Source of the DNA: a virus | Length of the DNA stretch: 22,261 nt | Virus record (IMG/VR): IMGVR_UViG_3300050192_000044 | Coordinates: 1 to 22,261 of that record | Reading direction: 5' to 3' (one strand) | Shown: positions 1 through 6,823 of the stretch, in pieces | Position numbering within the stretch: position 1 is the stretch's first letter | Layout: each line of letters opens with the position of its first letter | Notes under the pieces: generated by a model | Told to the model about the DNA's origin: nothing | Seen by the model: only the letters and a program-made list of their open reading frames with translations | The model's database searches: none | Program-made: the position numbers and the translations under genes

Positions 1-1927
1 CCTCGCCGCTGAAGGTGAACGGGACGAGGCTCGTCCCGCCGGCGTACCCGTAGGAACCCTGGTACAGGGTTCCGTCCGGGGTGTACCCGGTCGGGAGCTC
101 GTTGATAACAGCGGCCACGGCGACAGTCTGAGGGGCAGGCAGGAGCCCGGAGCCGGTGATGGCGGCGCTGTACTGGGACAGCAGCCGCCAGGGGGGGAGG
201 ATGGAGCCCCAGACGGCCCAGTGGGAGTAGGCGACGTTCCCGCCGTGCTGGATGTCCGCCGGGCTGGAGCCGCCGTTCGCCCCGTAGTCGCCGTTCAGGG
301 TGAGCCACGTCCAGCCGGCGGTCATGCCGGCGGCGGTGCCGCTGACGTTCGCGGTGAGGCCGCCGTTGACCAGGACCGTCCATGTCGTGGTGGTGAGCTG
401 GAGGTCAATGCAGTGCCACGACGCCGAGCGAAGGTCAGAGGAACTGTAGATGGGGTGCGTGGTCGCCGTCGGGCCGTTGTAGGTGATCAGCTCGAGCGCC
501 CCGGCCAGGGACAGCTGCAGGATCGCGACGGGCGCGGAGCCCGTCGAGAGGGTCGCCAGGGTAATGACCGAGCAGGGCTGCCCGGCGATGGGATAGTACT
601 GCCCGGTGCCGTTGTCCTTCCAGCCTGTCGCCGAGGCGAAGAAGTCGGCGCTGAACCAGCCCTTGACCGTGATACCGCCGGACAGGGGCGGGTAGGCCGG
701 GTCGAGCGCGGCGAGGAACCAGGTGTTCGCTCCCCCGCTGCCGAGCAGCCCGGTCTGCTGCCATGCCGCCGAGCCGGGGCTGGACGTGACCGGGTTCCCG
801 GTGGAGTAGCTGGCCGGGGACGACTGCGGGTCGCCGTAGTTCCATCCTTGCTGCTGGCCGACTGCGGACACGGCGACGGACGGGGGGACGATGGTGCTGC
901 CGCCGCCTGTTGCCGTCGCGTCGATGCCGGTGGTGGTGTAGGAGTCCCCGGCGGTGATCCCGCCGGGTGAGGCGACGATGCTCATCGTGTTCGTGTTGCC
1001 GGGCGCGCTGCTGGCCAGTGATGCGGGCTGCACGCCGCCCGCCAGGGGCTGGTCGTCCATCGCCCACCAGGAGTGCGGGGCGTCTCCGGGTGCGGTGCCG
1101 AGCACTTCCCCCCGGTACGGGGTTGGGCACGGGACGCCGGCGACGGACCAGCCGTCGGTGAGGCCGGTCTCGACGTAGCTGTGCTGGTCCTCGTCGCGTT
1201 TCTCTGTCCAGCCCAGGGCGTTCCGCTGCCAGATGTAGGTGCGGTCCACCGGTACCCCGCCGACGGTGCCGAGCATGATCCGGAGCCGCAGCGGGGTGCC
1301 GGTGGTCACGCCCGGGTAGTACAGGCCGGCCGCGTTGGAGGGCGTGAAGTTGCCGGGCCCGTTGTCGAGGGTGACGCTGCCCTCGGAGGACTGTAGCTGG
1401 CCGAGGGCGTACGGGATCCCGGTGCTGGTTTCCTCCCACGCCCAGAAGCACTTGTCCTCTTCGGCCGGGGTCAGCGCGGAGTCGTTGAGGGTGACCCATT
1501 CCATCTCGTCGGCGGGGGTCTGGAATCCCGACCCGATGGCGGCTTCGAGGATGGTCCGGCCGGCCCCCCCGGGGGCCACGGCGGAGTCCTCGGGGATCGG
1601 GCTGGGCGCGCCGGCCTGGACGCCGAGGATGGAGCCGCTGAGATCCTCGGCCGTGCCTGCGGTGCCGGTGACTGATTCGGAGGATGAGGTGACGGTCCAC
1701 GCGGCGGTGAGAACCACATCGCAGCTGTGATCGGTCCCGTTGCTGGCGGTGACGGCCGGGAGGGTGGTCCAGCCGGCCGGCGCGAAGGCCTGGGTTGCGC
1801 TGGTGTTGTCCCCGGTGATGAACGCGATCTCGAAGGCGTTGACCGGGGCCGCCGCCGCCGCCGAGTAGCCGCCAGGGACGGCCAGGCCGGGGACGGCCAG
1901 GCCGGGAGTGGAGACGGGAGCTGCCAC
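1..1927 (-). CDS. Baseplate/minor tail protein, C-terminus beyond window
   Basis: The open frame runs from a GTG at 1927 to the left edge with no stop, giving 642 visible residues. A GGGGGTG-type ribosome binding site lies just upstream. Residues about 177-220 read like the segment seen in actinophage baseplate or distal-tail proteins: a stretch ending in TLDNGPGNFTPSN, followed by YYPGV and TPLRLRIML. Residues about 280-300 contain HSWWAMDD, and residues 415-580 look like a LamG/concanavalin-like beta sandwich (GGITVKGWFSADFF, then HCIDLQLTTTTWTVLVNGG). Such proteins sit at the tail tip and hold or contact cell-surface glycans. It follows the tailspike gene by 29 bases, so it is probably the next gene in the tail transcript. 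An overlapping GTG at 1934 opens another minus-strand frame that is arginine-rich and looks like a shadow. The tail location is fairly sure; the exact role (Dit-like, hub or fibre) is inferred. Confidence 0.75.
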   Translation of the reverse strand, partial: MAAPVSTPGLAVPGLAVPGGYSAAAAAPVNAFEIAFITGDNTSATQAFAPAGWTTLPAVTASNGTDHSCDVVLTAAWTVTSSSESVTGTAGTAEDLSGSILGVQAGAPSPIPEDSAVAPGGAGRTILEAAIGSGFQTPADEMEWVTLNDSALTPAEEDKCFWAWEETSTGIPYALGQLQSSEGSVTLDNGPGNFTPSNAAGLYYPGVTTGTPLRLRIMLGTVGGVPVDRTYIWQRNALGWTEKRDEDQHSYVETGLTDGWSVAGVPCPTPYRGEVLGTAPGDAPHSWWAMDDQPLAGGVQPASLASSAPGNTNTMSIVASPGGITAGDSYTTTGIDATATGGGSTIVPPSVAVSAVGQQQGWNYGDPQSSPASYSTGNPVTSSPGSAAWQQTGLLGSGGANTWFLAALDPAYPPLSGGITVKGWFSADFFASATGWKDNGTGQYYPIAGQPCSVITLATLSTGSAPVAILQLSLAGALELITYNGPTATTHPIYSSSDLRSASWHCIDLQLTTTTWTVLVNGGLTANVSGTAAGMTAGWTWLTLNGDYGANGGSSPADIQHGGNVAYSHWAVWGSILPPWRLLSQYSAAITGSGLLPAPQTVAVAAVINELPTGYTPDGTLYQGSYGYAGGTSLVPFTFSGE

Positions 1928-1956
1928 GGGTCACCCCCGCGCGGTCGCGCCGGCCG

Positions 1957-4302
1957 TCACGAGAGGGCCGCCCAGAACCCGACGCCCTGCTGGGTGATGC
2001 TCGACGGCGTGATCGACCCCGGCAGCGACGTCTGCCCGGAGAGAATCCCCCCGTACCGGGACGTCGCGGCGCTGTTCGCGCCGTTCACCAGCCCCGCGAC
2101 GTTGTTGACGTTGCGGCCGAACGCCGGGCTGGTCGTCCCGTTCGCCACCAGCGCCACCCAGTACATCCCGGCGGGGAGCGTGAACGGCCCCCCCGCCAGC
2201 GCCATCGTCTTCAGTCCCGCCCCCGCGGAACCCCACGCGGTCGTCTGGTCGGCACTGGTCCCGATCAGCGTCCCCGCGGAGTTGTACAGCCCGGCGAAAT
2301 TCTCGCTCGCGGTGAGGGTACCCCCGGCCGTGCTGACGACGGTGATGACATTCGTGCAGGACACCGGGGAGCGGACGTTGACCCCGATCAGCACGATCCC
2401 GCCGAGGGAGGGCAGGGTGCTGGAGTTGACGATCAGCGCCGGGTCATAGTTCCACGCCAGCCAGCCCACGTCGGACGGCAGGAACGGCGGCCCGGCGGCC
2501 GGCAGCTGCACCTGCGCCGGGTACCAGACCCCCGCGTTGCCCCACCACAGGAACGTCATCGAGGTCCCCGCCGGGACGACGCAAGCGGTCCCGGTGGCCA
2601 CGTGAGACGTCGCCAGGGCAGCGAAGGTGATCGACCCGGTGCCGGCGTTGACCAGCGTGAACGTCCGGTTCGCCCAGGATGCGGCCCCGGCGCCCTGCGC
2701 GCCCGGGTCGTTGGTCCCCAGGATGCAGCCGGTGACATTCCCCGCCGGCACCGCGACGGCGAGCGCGTTATACCGGGTGGTGATGAACGCGCCGTTCGTG
2801 ATGGTGCCCAGGGCGAAATGCGTCATGCCCGCGCCGGTTACCCGGAACAGGTTGACGTCGCCCATGCAGATGCCGTCGAAGTCGAAGGACCCGACCGAGT
2901 TGATAGTGGTGGCGAATCCGCTGCTGCCCGTGAAGTCGATGATGCCGGTGCAGTCGCGGATGGCGTTGCTGCCTGCAGTGCCGAAGTTGATGGTGACCGG
3001 CTGGTAGATCCGGCCGCCGCCGCTGGTGGCGTTGCATTCCACGCCGATGTCCAGGCGGCTGGCGTAGATCCTGCTGAACGGCCCCTGGACGGTGCCTGAC
3101 CCGGTGGACGTCGAGTTGACCGCCGCGCCGCCCGCCGTGGCCGACAGCCCGAAGGTGGCGCCGCTGGCGTTGACGACGTAGTAGCCGCCCGCGGTGAACC
3201 CCGCGGGGAGAGACCCGCCGGACAGGGTGACGTACGTGGCGTTGGCGAAGTAGCTGCCCGTCGCGGTGAAAACGCAGGGGCTGGCGTTCGTCGCGGTGAA
3301 CGAGTAACCCGGCCCCCCGGTGATGTTCATGACGGAATGCTGGGCGGTGCCGTAGTCGCAGTTGCCGTAGATCCCGATCCTGCTGTCGTAAAGCTCCGCG
3401 CCGTTCAGCAGGGTCACCCCGTCGCCGACGGCTTTCATGTCCAGCACGATGTCCAGGAGGGTGCGGGCGAAGCTGGTGGCAGCAAGGCCGCTGACGTTGG
3501 CGGAGTTGTCGAAGACCACGTTGGAGGTGTTCTCCTGCGCCCAGATATGCCCGTACATGTCTTCGCACCAGAAGTACTGGTTGTCGAACCACCAGCCTTT
3601 GGAGCCGCTGCCCTGGAAGAACCGGACGCCGGCGTCCCACCCGAGCTGGTAGATGTCGCCGGCGTGGACGCCGCACGACCCCGCCCCCGCGCTGGTGCCG
3701 TCGATCGTCAGGCCCTTGATGCCGCCGCCGAACCCGCTGGTGTACTGGCTCGTCGCGTACATCCGGATGACGGTGCCCGTGCCGACCGCGTAGGCGACGG
3801 TGGCGTCCAGCCCGGCGCCTTGCAAGGTGATCCCGGCCTGGTCGATGACGGTGCCGCCGCACGTCCAGTAGAAGACGCCCGCCGCGACCCGGACGACCCC
3901 GCCCTGGCTCCCCAGCTGGGCGATCGCCGCGTTGAGGTAGGCGGTGTCCAGGACGCCCGTCGCGTCCCCGGCCGGCTGGAGCGCGATCACCGCCGAGTTG
4001 AGCCAGTTCGCCACGATCGCCTGCGTGACCGTGAACGGCGCGGAATGCGCTACCGGGGTCGTGCCGCCCGCGCCCCGGACCACGGTCGCCGACGTGCCGG
4101 AGGTGTTCTCGACCAGGATCAGCTCGGCGCTCTTACCCGGCGCGGTGTCGTAAATGTGGTACTGCGTGCTGCCTGTCGTCGCCTGCGCGAACGCCGCCCA
4201 CGACGGGGCCGTCCACGTCTCGACGGTGCCGGCGCTCGGGGCGGTGGTGCCGCCGCTGGTGACCGTGGCCGTGGGCTGGTTGGCGAAGACTTCTACGGCC
4301 AC
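1957..4302 (-). CDS. Tailspike with pectate-lyase-like beta helix
   Basis: This 781-residue protein starts at GTG 4302 behind a GAGGGGAG ribosome binding site. Residues 1-105 form an N-terminal domain probably used for virion attachment. Residues about 118-330 have the opening of a pectate-lyase-3-type right-handed beta helix (YLNAAIAQLGSQGGVVRVAAG is split across 122-141; TVIDQAGITLQGAG at 151; GIKGLTIDGTS at 194). Residues 336-408 are an inserted beta module (LPAGFTAGG then YYVVNAS), and the helix resumes to about 510. Residues 607-781 form a separate C-terminal beta sandwich. Family members bind or cut host surface polysaccharide; catalytic residues cannot be assigned by eye. It lies between the glycine-rich fibre and the baseplate-type gene. 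Tailspike or receptor-binding fibre is a solid call; enzymatic activity is not shown. Confidence 0.85.
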   Translation of the reverse strand: MAVEVFANQPTATVTSGGTTAPSAGTVETWTAPSWAAFAQATTGSTQYHIYDTAPGKSAELILVENTSGTSATVVRGAGGTTPVAHSAPFTVTQAIVANWLNSAVIALQPAGDATGVLDTAYLNAAIAQLGSQGGVVRVAAGVFYWTCGGTVIDQAGITLQGAGLDATVAYAVGTGTVIRMYATSQYTSGFGGGIKGLTIDGTSAGAGSCGVHAGDIYQLGWDAGVRFFQGSGSKGWWFDNQYFWCEDMYGHIWAQENTSNVVFDNSANVSGLAATSFARTLLDIVLDMKAVGDGVTLLNGAELYDSRIGIYGNCDYGTAQHSVMNITGGPGYSFTATNASPCVFTATGSYFANATYVTLSGGSLPAGFTAGGYYVVNASGATFGLSATAGGAAVNSTSTGSGTVQGPFSRIYASRLDIGVECNATSGGGRIYQPVTINFGTAGSNAIRDCTGIIDFTGSSGFATTINSVGSFDFDGICMGDVNLFRVTGAGMTHFALGTITNGAFITTRYNALAVAVPAGNVTGCILGTNDPGAQGAGAASWANRTFTLVNAGTGSITFAALATSHVATGTACVVPAGTSMTFLWWGNAGVWYPAQVQLPAAGPPFLPSDVGWLAWNYDPALIVNSSTLPSLGGIVLIGVNVRSPVSCTNVITVVSTAGGTLTASENFAGLYNSAGTLIGTSADQTTAWGSAGAGLKTMALAGGPFTLPAGMYWVALVANGTTSPAFGRNVNNVAGLVNGANSAATSRYGGILSGQTSLPGSITPSSITQQGVGFWAALS

Positions 4303-4335
4303 GGGCGCTCCCCTCGTCGGTGCGCCCGCCGCATA

Positions 4336-4416
4336 ATGGGCGGATGGACGGGACTAGCGGAGTTCCTGGCGGCCCGGGCGGACGAGGATGAGGCGGTGGC
4401 TACGCTCGGGTCATGA
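4336..4416 (+). CDS. 26-residue plus-strand mini-ORF, DUF6221-like N-terminus
   Basis: ATG at 4336 opens a 26-residue frame. Its core, LAEFLAARADEDEAVA, resembles the start of the actinobacterial DUF6221 family (FLxARLDEDE-type), whose members are normally several times longer. The TGA at 4414-4416 overlaps the ATG of the next plus-strand gene, a layout typical of translational coupling. It could be a truncated remnant of a DUF6221-like gene, a small leader peptide, or chance. The family resemblance is from memory and short, so confidence is low. Confidence 0.35.
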   Translation: MGGWTGLAEFLAARADEDEAVATLGS

Positions 4417-4691
4417 CAACCCCCGGCGGCGAGCCGTTCCCGTTCCCCGGCATCGCGATACCCGTCTTCGATGAGGCGGACATCCGCATGTCCGGCTGGG
4501 ATATCGGGAGCTCAGAGGGTCGCGCCGTCCTCCAGGCCGGCCGCTGCGGCGACCACTTCACCCTGATCTTCCGGCCGGGCTCGTACATCACCTGCCGCGC
4601 GGACGGAAGCCTGGAAATTAGCAGCATCGATTTCGGCGGCGGTCCGGTCACCCACGACCCCGGCTGCCCCACCGCAAGCGCGGCACCGTGA
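4413..4691 (+). CDS. Plus-strand protein of unknown function (92 aa)
   Basis: ATG at 4413 overlaps the stop of the 26-codon ORF before it; the gene ends at TGA 4689-4691, 16 bases before the stop of the convergent glycine-rich fibre gene. The protein has ordinary composition for a real product: a proline-rich start (PFPFPGIAIPVFDEADIRM), a middle with GDHFTLIFRPGSYITCRADG, and cysteines near residues 45, 60 and 85. I do not recognise the family. It fits neatly into the only space between two minus-strand fibre genes, which supports a real gene rather than a shadow. No promoter or ribosome binding site of obvious strength is seen. Confidence 0.6.
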   Translation: MTTPGGEPFPFPGIAIPVFDEADIRMSGWDIGSSEGRAVLQAGRCGDHFTLIFRPGSYITCRADGSLEISSIDFGGGPVTHDPGCPTASAAP

Positions 4692-4707
4692 GCACTCCCG
4701 CCGCCCT

Positions 4708-6111
4708 CTACTCCGGTGCAGGCAGGTCCAGCCCCAGCGACGTTGCCCCGCCCGCATAGCCGGTCTCGTAGCCCGTCACCGCATCCCACGGCCCGAGGTT
4801 CGCGACCTCCACGACCATGACCGCCATCGCCGCGCTCGCCCCGCTGGGAGCCACGTAGACCACAGCGGGAATCCTGGCCAGGTTGGCGGTGTACCAGGTG
4901 ACCGAGCGCGTGCTGCCGCTGAGCGTGCTCGGCGACTGAGGCCGCCAGAAAGAGTGAATGTCATCGGCCACGCCCACGGTCATCGCAGGCAGCCCGTTGT
5001 CCTGGTTCCAGCCGGCGAGGCAGAACAGCCAGTTACCCTCCGACGGGAACCCCGTGCCGCTGATGATGCTGTAAGTCGGGTCCAGCGGGACGGTGAGGCT
5101 CTGGAGCGCGGGCGGCATCGGCCCGAACGAGGACGGCTGAGCGAAGCTGCTGGCCCACGCGTTGACCACGCCAGGGTTGAAAGCGGCACCGGCGAGGATC
5201 CCGTACCCGGCCGCGTAATCCTTCGCCGCGCCCTTGCGGTTCGCGCGCCCGGTCGCCGTGCCGATGCCGGCCGCGTAGCCGTTCGCCGACGACGACGGAG
5301 GCGGGTTGATGATCCCCGTGCCGGCCGCGTAGTCCCTGGCCGCGCCTGACGTGTGCTTGGACCCGGACGCGGAGCCGGTTCCCGCCGCGTAGCCCTTGCT
5401 GCTGCTGGCCGCCTTCTTGAGCCCGGACGCCGATCCGGTCCCGGCCGCGTAGTCCTCAGCAGGACCGCCGACGATCTCAGTCCAGGTGATGATGACCTGG
5501 CCGGCCGCGCCGTCCCCGCCAGGCTGGTTGCCGGAGTCGCCACCACCGCCAGGGGCCCCGCCGGGGGCAATCCCGTCGACGCCGGGCGATGCGGGACCGC
5601 CGCCAGCGGCGCCCGGCGTGCCCCCGCCGGCCCCGGCTGCCCCTGCTGACCCGCCGACCGTCCCGCCGAGGCCACCAGCCCCGCCGGACCCCGAAGCCCC
5701 CGGCGACCCGGGGCCGCCGGCACCCCCCTTGCCGCTTCCTGAGGTGCCGTGCGTCCCGCCGGTTCCCGCCGTGGCGACGGTGTTGCTGCCCGCCGCGCCG
5801 GCAGCCCCGGGGATGTTCGCCACCGCACTGGTGCCGGCATCGGCCTGCACGGTGACCGAGCCGCCAGTCACGGTGGTGGCCGTGCCCGTGCCGCCCGTGC
5901 CGATCGTGATCGCCAGGACGGTCCCGGCGACTACCCCGCCAAGAGCCGGCTCCGCAGCGTAGGCACCGGTCCCGGCCGACGCGCCGGAATGGGATCCGGA
6001 TACGCCGTGCCCGGCGTTCCCGCTCTCACCCCGCGCCTGGACCTCGGGGGCGCCGCTGATGTTGCTGGGGGCGGTCCACGTGGTGCTGGCCGGGATCGTG
6101 ATCGAGGGCAC
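4708..6111 (-). CDS. Glycine-rich tail fibre protein with YAAG repeats
   Basis: A 467-residue protein starts at GTG 6111 behind a GAGGGGG ribosome binding site. Residues 1-95 match the glycine-rich domain common at the start of phage fibre proteins (TTWTAPSNISG, later GGVVAGTVLAITIGTGG). Residues 100-204 are almost wholly Gly/Ala/Ser/Pro, collagen-like without strict triplets. Residues 219-308 hold five copies of a Y-A-A-G-x-G motif about 20 residues apart. Residues 340-445 form a C-terminal beta-rich domain (NWLFCLAGWNQ, VTWYTANLARIPAVVYV). It probably forms a shaft with a terminal globular domain on the tail. It sits between the TAA-split fibre gene and the tailspike. Function is inferred from domain style and position. 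Confidence 0.75.
   Translation of the reverse strand: MPSITIPASTTWTAPSNISGAPEVQARGESGNAGHGVSGSHSGASAGTGAYAAEPALGGVVAGTVLAITIGTGGTGTATTVTGGSVTVQADAGTSAVANIPGAAGAAGSNTVATAGTGGTHGTSGSGKGGAGGPGSPGASGSGGAGGLGGTVGGSAGAAGAGGGTPGAAGGGPASPGVDGIAPGGAPGGGGDSGNQPGGDGAAGQVIITWTEIVGGPAEDYAAGTGSASGLKKAASSSKGYAAGTGSASGSKHTSGAARDYAAGTGIINPPPSSSANGYAAGIGTATGRANRKGAAKDYAAGYGILAGAAFNPGVVNAWASSFAQPSSFGPMPPALQSLTVPLDPTYSIISGTGFPSEGNWLFCLAGWNQDNGLPAMTVGVADDIHSFWRPQSPSTLSGSTRSVTWYTANLARIPAVVYVAPSGASAAMAVMVVEVANLGPWDAVTGYETGYAGGATSLGLDLPAPE
5188..5457 (-). repeat. Five in-frame YAAG-type repeats in fibre gene
   Basis: The motif [D/G]-Y-A-A-G-x-G starts at residues 221, 241, 261, 279 and 299 of the glycine-rich fibre. 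On the plus strand it appears as recurring cc(g)gccgcgtag-type blocks. Spacing is 20, 20, 18 and 20 residues; the linkers differ more than the motif, so selection appears to act on the protein motif. The array joins the glycine-rich shaft to the C-terminal domain. Confidence 0.85.
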
Positions 6112-6152
6112 CTAGACCGCCCCCCTCGCGAGCAGGTGCCGGACGGGAAGGA

Positions 6153-6320
6153 TCAGGCGATTGTGATCGTCGCGGCGGTCACCTCATAGGTGCCCGCCCC
6201 GCTGAAGGCCTCCGTCGTGATCGCCAGGACGATCCCGGACCCGTCAGCGGACAGCGAGATGGCGCTACCGCCGTTTGTCGCCGAGAGCTGGAACGAGTCG
6301 CTCGACGGGGATTTGGTCCA
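6153..6320 (-). other. In-frame continuation of fibre-like gene past a TAA
   Basis: After the TAA at 6321-6323 the same reading frame stays open for 55 codons to TGA at 6153-6155. The encoded sequence begins WTKSPSSDSFQLSATNGG and ends GAGTYEVTAATITIA, the expected second half of a fibre module. The tailspike in this window carries the same module uninterrupted, with a tyrosine where the TAA falls. No other gene occupies this interval. An out-of-frame ATG at 6321 that overlaps the TAA gives only 18 codons. It could be readthrough sequence, a decayed gene end, or the effect of a base-call error. Confidence 0.75.
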
Positions 6321-6752
6321 TTAGATGGTCCCCGCCGTGAGCCCGGTCGGCAGTGTCGTGCCCGCAGGAGCGAACACGACCACCGGCTGATTGGCGCTGT
6401 ACGCCGTGCCGGGGGCCAGCAGCGTGGACGTGCTCGACGGGGCCGAGAATCCGTAGCCCGTCGCCCCGCCGAGCGGCGACATGCCCTGGAAGGTCCCGCC
6501 GGTCGCGGCAGTCCAGAAGCCCACAAAGGCCACCGTGGTGGAGGCCGGGACGTTCAGCGTGTACGGGGTCCCGGCCAGCGCCACGGCGTTGCTGCCAGGC
6601 GTGGCCCAGGTGACCGCCACGCGGGCGTAGGAACCGCCGGCCAGCTCGTTGGCACCGGATGCGCTGTAGGCGGAGTGCAGAGACGCGTACAGGGCCTCGT
6701 TGGTGGCCCACTGGCCGAGCATGTAATCGCTGGCACTGGTGCTGAAAGGCAC
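6321..6752 (-). CDS. Tail-fibre-like protein, ended early by in-frame TAA
   Basis: GTG at 6752 lies 7 bases after a full AGGAGG ribosome binding site. The 143-residue product begins like the small phage fibre proteins that follow tape measures: YMLGQWATNEALYASLHSAY, then GGSYARVAVTW, VPASTTVAFVGFW and TAATGGTFQG. Near the end, LPTGLTAGTI is the first strand of a second small beta module, which the TAA at 6321-6323 cuts off. Full length through the continuation would be 199 positions. The truncated product may still fold, since the first domain is complete. TAA is used as a genuine stop by the capsid and 165-residue genes, so it is not simply a sense codon in this genome. Confidence 0.75.
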   Translation of the reverse strand: MPFSTSASDYMLGQWATNEALYASLHSAYSASGANELAGGSYARVAVTWATPGSNAVALAGTPYTLNVPASTTVAFVGFWTAATGGTFQGMSPLGGATGYGFSAPSSTSTLLAPGTAYSANQPVVVFAPAGTTLPTGLTAGTI

Positions 6753-6759
6753 GGCAACG

Positions 6760-6765
6760 CCTCCT
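6760..6765 (-). promoter_or_regulatory. Strong ribosome binding site of fibre-like gene
   Basis: The minus strand reads AGGAGG, 7 bases before the GTG at 6752. This is one of the two best Shine-Dalgarno matches in the window and fixes the start of the fibre-like gene. The 71-base gap after the tape measure also holds an AT-richer stretch (GTTTAGTTAAC on the minus strand); I could not make a convincing promoter from it. Confidence 0.7.
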
Positions 6766-6823
6766 GGTTTTATCCGGCCCGCCGCGCTGTGACCTGCGGG
6801 TTAACTAAACTGCCGAGGACTGG

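Noticed and set aside
1861-1912. Short tandem repeat near the start of the left-edge gene
   Set aside because: Two 15-base units encode LAVPG twice; this is too small to be more than local protein repetition.
435-1934. Long minus-strand frame (499 codons) overlapping the baseplate-type gene
   Set aside because: It is Arg/His/Pro-rich and has no domain pattern; the neighbouring frame from GTG 1927 stays open to the edge and has clear tail-protein motifs.
6265-6321. ATG overlapping the TAA in the fibre-like gene as a restart
   Set aside because: It opens only 18 codons (MDQIPVERLVPALGDKRR) and is out of frame with the sensible continuation.
6153-6752. Genome-wide reassignment of TAA to a sense codon
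   Set aside because: The capsid gene and the plus-strand 165-residue gene end at TAA in sensible places, and TAG and TGA also act as stops.
6753-6823. Promoter between tape measure and fibre-like gene
   Set aside because: An AT-richer patch is present, but I could not find a -35/-10 pair with good spacing, so I do not call it.
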